Origin: an uncultured Actinomycetes bacterium
Lineage (GTDB): Bacteria > Actinomycetota > Actinomycetes > S36-B12 > UBA5976
Direction: 5' to 3'
Length of the DNA stretch: 6,079 bases
Assembly: GCA_937896305.1 (NCBI GenBank)
Contig: CALBND010000127.1
Coordinates: 1-6,079, forward strand
The notes under the pieces are model-generated. The model was not told where the DNA came from and searched no databases. It was given only the letters and a program-made list of their open reading frames with translations. The first letter of the stretch is position 1, and each line of letters opens with the position of its first letter. Below, piece by piece: positions 1-4,853 of this stretch. Made by a program: the position numbers and the translations under genes.

Positions 1-610
1 TTGTAGCATTAGTTAAAACTGCTCTTAATCTGTTTTCCTTAGCAAAGTAGGCAAGTTTTGCTGCAGTAGCAAGAGAGTATTTGTTTGACACTACTTTATG
101 ACTATTGGTGTGATTAACAACTTCAATAGCAAGATCTCCCCTATCTACATGAACCAACCAATCTTTTAATAAGTTTTGAGCTAAATCAAATCTGTTTCTC
201 AAAATAACTTGCCCGATCTCAGAATCAACTCCTAAAAGTGCAACTAGATTTCCTTTTTGCATTTTTTCCCATAAATCTCCAATATTTAAAAGTGGATTTC
301 CTCTACGGTTTTTATGAGCACTTGAAACTAAACGACATAAATCTGCCCAACCATTTTTTCCTCTAGCTAGAACAGTGACACGAGAATTGCCTAAATTAAA
401 ATTAACTCCAATTATTGGAGTTAGGCCTGCGAGCAAACAGTTATGAGCAAAGTTAATTGCACCAGCTAAAGTATCTTGATCTGTGAGCGCGATTTTGGAA
501 AAGTTTTCTTGGCTAGCTTTAGCCACAATGTTGGCAGGTAATGCAGTTGCATAGCGAAGTGAATATGCAGAGGAAACATTTAAATGCGTAAAACTATTTT
601 TTAATAACAT
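1..610 (-). CDS. dnaE2: DNA polymerase III alpha subunit, error-prone DnaE2-like, N-terminal part (runs off left edge)
   Basis: The reverse complement is open from an ATG at 610-608 to the window edge, giving 203 codons plus one base. An in-frame TAG 24 bases upstream confines the start. The protein shows the N-terminal PHP domain of C-family polymerases: FTHLNVSSAYSLRY (residues 7-20), ALTDQDTLAGA (41-51), PIIGVNF (65-71), GWADLCRLVSSAH (87-99) and RAVLTNAT at the edge. This matches, from memory, the second DnaE of actinobacteria such as Streptomyces, which takes part in damage-tolerant synthesis, rather than the main replicative DnaE1. The usual PHP metal-ligand positions are changed: HxH reads H9-L-N11, the TDH histidine is Q45, and the IIGxE glutamate is N70. 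Phosphoesterase or proofreading activity is therefore unlikely; the polymerase active site lies outside the window. No good Shine-Dalgarno precedes the start. A LexA box about 220 bp upstream on the same strand suggests SOS control, as known for dnaE2 genes. Confidence 0.86.
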   Translation of the reverse strand, partial: MLLKNSFTHLNVSSAYSLRYATALPANIVAKASQENFSKIALTDQDTLAGAINFAHNCLLAGLTPIIGVNFNLGNSRVTVLARGKNGWADLCRLVSSAHKNRRGNPLLNIGDLWEKMQKGNLVALLGVDSEIGQVILRNRFDLAQNLLKDWLVHVDRGDLAIEVVNHTNSHKVVSNKYSLATAAKLAYFAKENRLRAVLTNAT

Positions 611-643
611 CGCCGTCTTCTTTTTTAGTTTCTAAAGTTGTTT

Positions 644-665
644 AAAAACCGGAGGAAGACGGTTT
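644..665 (-). terminator. Weak terminator-like hairpin, possible attenuator
   Basis: On the minus strand AAACCG (665-660) and CGGTTT (651-646) form a 6-bp stem with an 8-base loop, and the T run extends to 644. It lies 33 bases before the DnaE2-like start codon. Its 5' arm and loop contain CCGTCTTC (662-655), which is also perfectly complementary to GAAGACGG (620-613) two bases ahead of the start, so the two pairings exclude each other. Only three G-C pairs support the stem, so termination strength is uncertain. Confidence 0.4.
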
Positions 666-829
666 AGGTCGCTTGGCTCTTGATGTGTTTAGAAGAAAGC
701 TTCCCCGCATTCTTTAAGCACTAGAGCCAAACGATGGGATTTGTTAGGTAAATGGCGACTTGGGGTAAAGCCGCCATTTGACTTAACTTGGTGGGATCGG
801 TTCAGGGGAAAACGTCTTATCCCCACCAA
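644..829 (-). ncRNA. Candidate structured RNA / leader between SOS box and polymerase gene
   Basis: I see no convincing gene here, but the minus-strand RNA folds well. Hairpin 1 pairs UUGGUGGG (829-822) with CCCACCAA (795-788), with an inner alternative GGGGAUAA/UUUUCCCC. Hairpin 2 is 12 continuous pairs: AAAUGGCGGCUU (779-768) with AAGUCGCCAUUU (761-750), loop UACCCC, including one G-U pair. Hairpin 3 pairs CGUUUGGCUCU (733-723) with AGAGCCAAGCG (680-670), including one U-G pair. It continues inward through GUG/CAC and UUA/UAA to AAGAAUGC (714-707) with GCUUUCUU (700-693), loop GGGGAA. On the plus strand both G-U pairs would be A-C mismatches, so the minus strand is the better RNA. Loops 2 and 3 hold CCCC and GGGG and could kiss. 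A terminator-like hairpin ends the unit. I do not recognise a known RNA family. It may be a free small RNA of about 185 nt or a leader controlling the polymerase. Confidence 0.5.
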
Positions 830-852
830 TATTCGAACACTTGTTCGAATAT
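829..852. promoter_or_regulatory. LexA/SOS operator, perfect 24-bp palindrome
   Basis: ATATTCGAACA and TGTTCGAATAT are perfect 11-base arms around a CT spacer. The core TCGAACACTTGTTCGA (833-848) fits the mycobacterial/Gram-positive LexA box TCGAAC-N4-GTTCGA with no mismatch. No plus-strand gene starts nearby; on the minus strand it leads into the structured stretch and the DnaE2-like gene. SOS repression of that unit is the natural reading. I could not place -35/-10 elements with confidence. The left edge of the box touches the first hairpin of the candidate RNA, so transcription may start almost at that hairpin. Confidence 0.85.
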
Positions 853-961
853 CTTTAGTAAACCACCTACGACTGACACAGCCCAATTCGGGCTACTAGC
901 TAAGGAAGGGGTTTGTTATAGATGAGAAATGGGTAGTGCTTTTTTCTTTATACCTAAGGTT
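853..961. other. Gene-free gap upstream of the SOS box
   Basis: This gap separates the LexA box from the PsiE-family stop codon. It holds only a short inverted repeat, AGCCC-AATTC-GGGCT (880-894). It has no following T run, so it is at best a weak end for the PsiE transcript. The promoter for the SOS unit must lie here or within the palindrome, but no -35/-10 pair stands out. Confidence 0.4.
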
Positions 962-1444
962 TTAGCGTTTGCGATGTGCGCTTTTCGACATAAAAATTGC
1001 AAGGACTAGCCCCACAACAATTAAGGCATTTAATCCCATCTCGACTACAGCGCGTTCAAAAGCATTGTCGGTCTTGCCTAATTGCAAGGTCAGCGATGCG
1101 CCCACAGTTAAAATATGTCGCACAGCTGCAATAACACCGATTATTAAGAACTTATCTAACTGATACACCCCATCTGTAAACCGTGAGATAACGGTACGCA
1201 AAATCTCTAAAATGATGACAATAAACAAGATGTCGTTAACACCCTGAATCATTCCGTTAGGGAAAAAGGGTGTGGTTTCAAATAATCGCTTAAGACTGAA
1301 GATGAATGCCCCAATACCGATACCTAAAAGTACAACGGCAAGAGCTGCATGGAAGACATCTTCCACTAAATCAACATACTTATCTGGCAGAATCGAGGTT
1401 TCGATCTCTTTTTTAACTTTTTCGCTATCAGCCATGTCTCTCAT
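962..1444 (-). CDS. PsiE-family (phosphate-starvation-inducible) inner-membrane protein
   Basis: The 160-residue protein has a charged cytoplasmic N-terminus, four predicted membrane helices (about residues 32-52, 70-88, 97-120 and 134-153) and a basic tail, SKSAHRKR. The layout and the segments ILFIVIILEILRTVI, LDKFLIIGVIAAVRHIL and GLNALIVVGLVLAIF resemble the PsiE family, whose E. coli member is induced by phosphate starvation and has no settled biochemical role. No Pho box was recognised, so phosphate control is not shown here. The ATG at 1444 is chosen because a plausible -10, TTAAAT, ends 7 bases upstream, which would make the message leaderless. A second in-frame ATG at 1435 (MADSEK) is possible. 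It stands alone between two short gaps, in the same direction as its neighbours. Confidence 0.78.
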   Translation of the reverse strand: MRDMADSEKVKKEIETSILPDKYVDLVEDVFHAALAVVLLGIGIGAFIFSLKRLFETTPFFPNGMIQGVNDILFIVIILEILRTVISRFTDGVYQLDKFLIIGVIAAVRHILTVGASLTLQLGKTDNAFERAVVEMGLNALIVVGLVLAIFMSKSAHRKR

Positions 1445-1451
1445 ACTACCG

Positions 1452-1480
1452 ATTTAATGGCCTAAGTCGACAGGAAGCAA
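1452..1480 (-). promoter_or_regulatory. Candidate promoter of the PsiE-family gene (leaderless)
   Basis: On the minus strand, TTGCTT (1480-1475) and TTAAAT (1457-1452) are spaced by 17 bases. The -10 is followed by 7 bases and then the ATG at 1444, so the transcript would start at or next to the start codon. The matches to TTGACA/TATAAT are only partial. Confidence 0.4.
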
Positions 1481-1533
1481 GGCGCATGGCAGGCATAATT
1501 TAATTTTCATCGCTAAAAAATAGATCCAATAAT

Positions 1534-1563
1534 TTTTTCGTGAGGATAGTGCAATACGAAAAA
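1534..1563. repeat. Short AT-rich inverted repeat in the gap between PsiE and DoxX genes
   Basis: TTTTTCGT (1534-1541) and ACGAAAAA (1556-1563) are perfect 8-base arms around a 14-base loop, about 20-50 bases beyond the DoxX-family stop. It could mark the 3' end of that minus-strand transcript, but the stem has only two G-C pairs, so this is a weak call. Confidence 0.3.
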
Positions 1564-1583
1564 TCTAATATGTGCTTACCTAG

Positions 1584-1988
1584 CTATTTACTCTTACCTC
1601 GCCACGCACTCCACGCTCCGGTGCTTCCAAGTGCCCAGATCACCAACAATGGTTGAAATAGTAACCGTATAAACCGAGCTCTGTCACTGTTTAAGCCAAA
1701 TGCGTCTACCCCTTCAACATATTGTGAAATATTTCCCCAGAACACTGCAACAAAGAAGAAACCAACTAGCCACCCGATCTGCACGCGATATCTCCATAGT
1801 GAAATCAATCCAACCCCTAGCAAAATTTCAACAACCCCAGACACCAAGACAAAAAAATCTGCATAATCTTTAAACACTGTCGGCACTTGAGCTTGAAAAG
1901 TCATACGGCTAGTAGTCAAATGCCCCACTCCTGTGTAGCAAAGGGCAAAGCCTAAAACCATCTGTGGAATTCTTCGAAGTATTTGCAT
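1584..1988 (-). CDS. DoxX-family membrane protein
   Basis: The 134-residue protein has four predicted membrane helices (about 8-24, 44-64, 70-86 and 107-122). It shows the DoxX-like pattern of an N-terminal GxGHL turn (residues 20-24), the helix SGVVEILLGVGLI, and a last helix led by RLLFQPLLVIWAL. DoxX-family proteins are small membrane proteins tied in some bacteria to redox or thiol-stress systems; the exact role of this one cannot be read from sequence. An AGGGGG stretch lies about 12 bases before the ATG at 1988, long for a Shine-Dalgarno spacing but the only candidate. A strong hairpin terminator sits between this gene and the one upstream, so it probably has its own promoter or depends on readthrough. 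Confidence 0.75.
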   Translation of the reverse strand: MQILRRIPQMVLGFALCYTGVGHLTTSRMTFQAQVPTVFKDYADFFVLVSGVVEILLGVGLISLWRYRVQIGWLVGFFFVAVFWGNISQYVEGVDAFGLNSDRARFIRLLFQPLLVIWALGSTGAWSAWRGKSK

Positions 1989-2031
1989 GACTTAAGTATC
2001 CCCCTAAAGTGTGGCTATCCCTGAAGCCCCC

Positions 2032-2067
2032 AAAGAAAGCCCCAGGGTTACCGGGGCTTTCTTTTTT
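2032..2067. terminator. Strong, possibly bidirectional intrinsic terminator
   Basis: AAAGAAAGCCCC (2032-2043) and GGGGCTTTCTTT (2053-2064) are perfect 12-base arms around a 9-base loop. The plus strand ends in a six-T run (2062-2067). The minus strand ends in CTTTCTTT inside the stem. It follows the stop of the two-helix membrane protein (minus strand) by 15 bases and so most likely ends that transcript, although the better T tail is on the plus strand, where no gene ends. Confidence 0.82.
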
Positions 2068-2081
2068 CTAGGGGGTAGCTT

Positions 2082-2498
2082 TTACTTACTCTTTTCTAGC
2101 CCCAGAATTAAATAACCGAACAAAATAAACATCAGACCAACTCCGGCAACAAATGCTGCTAAGCCAAATGAAACTACTGATGTAAACAGTGATGCCCTTA
2201 AGAAAGAGCCATTCATTGCCACAACTCTTAGTGGATCTTCTTTATCAAGTTGTGCATATGTTTTTCCACCAGTTGCTTTCAATGCGTGTGTAGAGATCAT
2301 TGAAGCTTCTGCATAAGCAGTAAAAGGTCCGGCTACAGCCATTCCTGCGTGACTTGGAGAATCTGCAGAAACTAAAATATTTTCTGCTTTTAATTTTTGT
2401 TGAACCAGTGTGTAAGTTGTTAATCCAGAAATAACAAACACTGCGCCCAACACAATCCCAATGGTAGCAATAATTTCTTGAACTCGAACTTTTTTCAT
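2082..2498 (-). CDS. Two-helix actinobacterial membrane protein (family often mislabelled LigA)
   Basis: The protein of 138 residues has one helix near the N-terminus (about 9-31), a roughly 70-residue outside loop, and a second helix (about 104-134). The loop contains HALKATGGKTYAQLDKED (residues 71-88), followed by SFLRASLFTSVVSFG (98-112). These segments match, from memory, a conserved actinobacterial family carried in databases as 'aromatic ring-opening dioxygenase LigA'. Nothing here resembles a ring-cleaving dioxygenase: there are no metal-ligand motifs and two membrane helices, so that name looks wrong. The function is unknown, perhaps in the cell envelope. The start is well supported by GGGAGG 7 bases before the ATG. 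It is followed at once by a strong terminator, so it is probably monocistronic. Confidence 0.8.
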   Translation of the reverse strand: MKKVRVQEIIATIGIVLGAVFVISGLTTYTLVQQKLKAENILVSADSPSHAGMAVAGPFTAYAEASMISTHALKATGGKTYAQLDKEDPLRVVAMNGSFLRASLFTSVVSFGLAAFVAGVGLMFILFGYLILGLEKSK

Positions 2499-2678
2499 TA
2501 TTAGCCTCCCAGCCTGGCTTCGACTTTTGATCTAGGCCATTGATAGAACACTTATGATGCTACGCTCATTATTTTTTTATTCACTAGAAAAAGGGGTCTA
2601 AAACCTATCTATTAAGTCACAAGAATTTATTTCGATTTACTGAAATTAATCCAGTGATAAGTGAATAGAAGTTAATTA

Positions 2679-2716
2679 AAATGATTAACACAACCTAAAC
2701 CTTGCGTTAATCATTT
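2679..2716. repeat. Perfect 11-base inverted repeat in the gap
   Basis: AAATGATTAAC (2679-2689) and GTTAATCATTT (2706-2716) flank a 16-base loop. On the minus strand the second arm runs into TTTTAATT, so it may be a weak terminator about 80 bases past the UbiA-family stop. A binding site for a dimeric regulator of the two-helix membrane protein is another reading. Confidence 0.45.
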
Positions 2717-2752
2717 ATTGTCTTTTCTCGAAAATTTAAATTCATTTTGGTT

Positions 2753-2775
2753 CTTAATATAATTTCAATATTAAG
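2753..2775. repeat. AT-rich inverted repeat just past the UbiA-family stop
   Basis: CTTAATAT (2753-2760) and ATATTAAG (2768-2775) are perfect arms around a 7-base loop, 21 bases past the UbiA-family stop codon. Nearly all A/T, so a weak hairpin. It could protect or end the transcript, or be chance in AT-rich DNA. Confidence 0.25.
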
Positions 2776-2796
2776 TATTTAATTTTTATTTTTTAG

Positions 2797-3474
2797 TTAT
2801 GATGCGATTTCTGGTAAAGATAAATCTGATAAAAACAATAAAGAAGATGCAATTGCAATTAGTACTATCGCAGTAAATACAGAACCTTGTGTACCAAAAC
2901 GTTGCGGAAGTCCTTTGATGCCACTCAACTTATCTTGTTTCATGTCTTTAATGACATTAAGAAAATGTGCGGCAACTCCAAATAATGCACCACCAAGCCA
3001 CATCCAAAGAGGTGGAGTCTGTCCTTTTGAAAGTGCCATACATGAAGGAAGTGAAGCAAATGCGATTGCATAGGGTAACGGAGACAAAAAGGTGAACTTA
3101 AAATATAAGTTGTAGGCAACTGCCCATCCGATAGCAAAGATCGAAAGACCACCTCCGATGAAACCAAGGGGTCCAAAAAGATTTATCAGGATTGCAATTG
3201 GCACCATTGCACTCAACCAATTTTTTAAAAATTTTGCCGTAATGTCTTCTGCTACCAGGGGTTTGTTTAATCTTTTATGGGATAAATCATCTGTGTAGTC
3301 AATGATGTCGTTACTCCAACCCACTACAAGTTGTCCGCAGAAGACACCAATTGCAATCACAATTGCTGCACCTACACCCCAATACAGTTGTGCGAAAAAA
3401 TAGCTAAGAGATGACACTAGAAGTGTGGGGCCAAAATGTGAGGCACGCAATAGGCCAAGAAAACGTTGGGTCAT
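2797..3474 (-). CDS. UbiA-family membrane prenyltransferase
   Basis: These integral membrane enzymes move a polyprenyl group from a diphosphate to an aromatic or other acceptor. Numbering from the ATG at 3474 (225 residues), the first aspartate-rich motif reads NDIIDYTDD (55-63), followed by HKRLNKP. The conserved YNLYFK lies at 121-126 and the second motif DMKQD at 177-181, so both magnesium-diphosphate sites are intact. About seven membrane helices are visible. It resembles an actinobacterial UbiA branch with GWSND before the first motif, not clearly MenA or the lycopene elongase CrtEb, so the acceptor is unknown. A start at 3486 adds MVGE. I prefer 3474 because TATGGT sits 7 bases ahead as a -10 for a leaderless message. 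The length is shorter than the usual 280-300 residues. It is divergent from the YbaK-like gene. Confidence 0.86.
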   Translation of the reverse strand: MTQRFLGLLRASHFGPTLLVSSLSYFFAQLYWGVGAAIVIAIGVFCGQLVVGWSNDIIDYTDDLSHKRLNKPLVAEDITAKFLKNWLSAMVPIAILINLFGPLGFIGGGLSIFAIGWAVAYNLYFKFTFLSPLPYAIAFASLPSCMALSKGQTPPLWMWLGGALFGVAAHFLNVIKDMKQDKLSGIKGLPQRFGTQGSVFTAIVLIAIASSLLFLSDLSLPEIAS

Positions 3475-3481
3475 CTCCCCC

Positions 3482-3487
3482 ACCATA
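3482..3487 (-). promoter_or_regulatory. Candidate -10 of the UbiA-family gene (leaderless)
   Basis: On the minus strand TATGGT (3487-3482) fits the TANNNT form and ends 7 bases before the ATG at 3474. A G-rich GGGGGAG abuts that ATG, too close to serve as a Shine-Dalgarno. No clear -35 is present. Confidence 0.35.
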
Positions 3488-3517
3488 ACCGGTCGCGGTA
3501 AGAAATTGGTTAACTCT

Positions 3518-3548
3518 TTGCCATCTAAAAAATGCTCTTGCGTAACCT
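3518..3548 (+). promoter_or_regulatory. Candidate leaderless promoter of the YbaK-like gene and its operon
   Basis: TTGCCA (3518-3523, five of six to TTGACA) and TAACCT (3543-3548, TANNNT form) are spaced by 19 bases. The -10 ends 6 bases before the ATG at 3555, so transcription would begin at the start codon. An in-frame TAA just upstream rules out an earlier start, and GGGAG directly abuts the ATG, too near to be a Shine-Dalgarno. Confidence 0.45.
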
Positions 3549-3554
3549 TGGGAG

Positions 3555-4040
3555 ATGGAACAAAGCCAACATCCTTCAGTAACGAAATTCAAAAATGCTG
3601 CCCAATCTTTGGGCGTAGTAGGTGAAGTCATTCAGACCAAAGCGACTGCTCGCACTGCTGCTGAGGCTGCAACAACCCTAGGTGTTGAAGTTGGACAAAT
3701 TGTTAAATCATTGATTTTTGAAGCCGATGGGGAAATTGTTTTAGTTTTAACCTCGGGAGAAAACAAAGTGGACACCCAAAAGGTTGCAAGCGCATTTGGA
3801 GTAAAAAATGTGGGCAAAGCTGATGCCGATCAAGTTAGAGCAGCCTCGGGTTATGCCATTGGTGGAGTGCCACCCCTAGGTCATGTTACGAAAATGAAAA
3901 TACTGATCGACCAAACTTTCGAAAAATATGACGAAATTTGGGCTGCAGCAGGCCATCCCCATTACGTTTTCCCCACCACGTATGAAGAATTAGTACGCCT
4001 AAGTGGGGCTACACCCGCAGATGTTGCCCTAGTCGAGTAA
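3555..4040 (+). CDS. YbaK/EbsC-family aminoacyl-tRNA deacylase-like protein
   Basis: Members of this family are free-standing editing domains that hydrolyse mischarged tRNA, such as Cys-tRNA(Pro), in the cytosol. The protein of 161 residues is one complete domain of the usual length. It shows GVEVGQIVKSLIF (residues 43-55) with the conserved lysine K51, LTSGENKVD (65-73), the hallmark GYAIGGVPPLGH (99-110), and AAGHPHYVFPT (131-141). The substrate tRNA cannot be told from sequence. The ATG at 3555 is fixed by an in-frame TAA upstream and appears leaderless. It is the first gene of a plus-strand run; the next gene starts 16 bases after its stop with no terminator between. Its link with the isoprenoid-type genes downstream is probably only shared transcription. 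Confidence 0.88.
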   Translation: MEQSQHPSVTKFKNAAQSLGVVGEVIQTKATARTAAEAATTLGVEVGQIVKSLIFEADGEIVLVLTSGENKVDTQKVASAFGVKNVGKADADQVRAASGYAIGGVPPLGHVTKMKILIDQTFEKYDEIWAAAGHPHYVFPTTYEELVRLSGATPADVALVE

Positions 4041-4056
4041 CGGAAAGATAAAACTT

Positions 4057-4851
4057 ATGAGTATCCGTGTTTATCGAGGCCCACACCGGGAAATGGGTGG
4101 TCCAAGTTCCATGATCAAACTATCGGCTTGGATATTTTTTGCCCTTGGTGTGATCTCTTCATCATTTTGGCCTTTTTGCCCAATGGATCGAAAAGACTCA
4201 TTAACAGTATTTATTATCTTATTTTTCTTTCTGGCCTCAACATGTCATGCATTTATTTGGTGGGATATTGCTTGGGCTGCAACATTCATGATTGTTTCAT
4301 TAGCAGTTAGCTTCTCACTTTTAGCTATTAACAGTGCCACAGGTTTAATTTTTGGTGATGTTACATACACCTATCGCTTGGGTGCTCAAATACTTTTTGT
4401 TCCCATAGTGGCACCACTAATTTGGAGCTCTAGTTGTTATTCCGCCATTGTTATTGCTCGCCGCATCAGCCGAGGAGTGTTTAACGGTCCCCTCATTGCA
4501 GCTTTAGTTGCAACTTCACTACTAGCGGCAGTAGATTCGCTTTTTATTAAAATGAAATTCCATGAATGGCTAACTTGGGTTGATAAGCCAAACATTTATG
4601 GCAATACTCCGTTTAAATTTTTTGGATCAGCTTTTTTGATAACTTTTATCATCATGTATTTAACAGGTGAGAATTCTAAAAATGATAGATACTCCACCAA
4701 GATGCCTATTTTGTCCTACTCTTGGATTATTGCCTTCACCTTATTTAGTGCACGAATATTAAATAACAACGTTGCAGAGTTTGCCATTGTTTTGACAACA
4801 ATGAGTTTGATTTTAGTTTCATTCATTTACAAATCAATTAAGAATAACTAA
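4057..4851 (+). CDS. CruF/DUF422-like carotenoid-biosynthesis membrane protein
   Basis: A 264-residue protein with seven or eight predicted membrane helices (about 20-38, 48-66, 70-92, 108-133, 144-164, 187-204, 218-236 and 238-257). Between helices it carries GLIFGDVTYTYRLG (96-109) and VPIVAPLIW (115-123), then AVDSLF (158-163), W171/W174 and PFKFFGSAF (185-193). These fit the CruF/DUF422 pattern of G-FG-Y-Y-LG, VP-PLxW, a helix-borne D, and NF-GW, although the last motif is weakened (FGS). Family members hydrate the end group of acyclic or monocyclic carotenoids. The match is from memory and moderate, so the substrate is open. GGAAAG lies 9 bases before the ATG at 4057. Starts at 4093 or 4111 (MIKLSAW) would drop a polar leader and are possible. 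The next gene begins two bases after the stop, which indicates translational coupling. Confidence 0.62.
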   Translation: MSIRVYRGPHREMGGPSSMIKLSAWIFFALGVISSSFWPFCPMDRKDSLTVFIILFFFLASTCHAFIWWDIAWAATFMIVSLAVSFSLLAINSATGLIFGDVTYTYRLGAQILFVPIVAPLIWSSSCYSAIVIARRISRGVFNGPLIAALVATSLLAAVDSLFIKMKFHEWLTWVDKPNIYGNTPFKFFGSAFLITFIIMYLTGENSKNDRYSTKMPILSYSWIIAFTLFSARILNNNVAEFAIVLTTMSLILVSFIYKSIKNN

Positions 4852-4853
4852 AA

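Larger units (their letters stand above)
2499..2796. other. AT-rich gap with two inverted repeats, no gene seen
   Basis: This 298-bp stretch lies between the start of the two-helix membrane protein and the stop of the UbiA-family gene, both on the minus strand. No coding frame of note is visible on either strand. It should contain the promoter of the two-helix protein in its left part; no clear -35/-10 pair was found. The right part holds two AT-rich inverted repeats, listed separately, that may end the UbiA-family transcript. Confidence 0.5.

Noticed and set aside
640..700. Frame after the TAA of the 65-codon frame, ending HQEPSDLNRLPPVFKQL and a TAG, considered as the tail of a broken gene
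   Set aside because: Short, with no recognisable family and no sign of a frameshifted partner; it lies within hairpin 3 and the attenuator-like bases.
670..780. Integron attC sites or CRISPR repeats suggested by the row of inverted repeats
   Set aside because: The hairpins differ in sequence and size, no repeat unit recurs, and no integrase, cassette or Cas gene is present.
788..829. tRNA or tmRNA-like element suggested by GGTTC on the plus strand
   Set aside because: No acceptor stem, anticodon arm or CCA end could be built, and the GGTTC lies in the loop of hairpin 1.
689..886. 65-codon minus-strand frame beginning with TTG across the SOS box and hairpins
   Set aside because: Its start lies upstream of the LexA box, there is no ribosome site, the composition is odd (many R, S, H, P), no family is recognisable, and the bases are better explained by RNA stems. 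A shorter GTG start after the box cannot be fully excluded.
2940..3176. 78-codon minus-strand frame inside the UbiA-family gene
   Set aside because: Shadow in another frame of a gene with both catalytic motifs in order; its own translation has no recognisable features.
2797..3474. Calling the UbiA-family protein MenA or lycopene elongase CrtEb
   Set aside because: Length and the wording around NDIIDYTDD do not clearly match either, so the substrate is left open.
3404..3631. 75-codon minus-strand frame across the divergent start region
   Set aside because: Overlaps the starts of two well-supported genes on opposite strands and shows no family resemblance.
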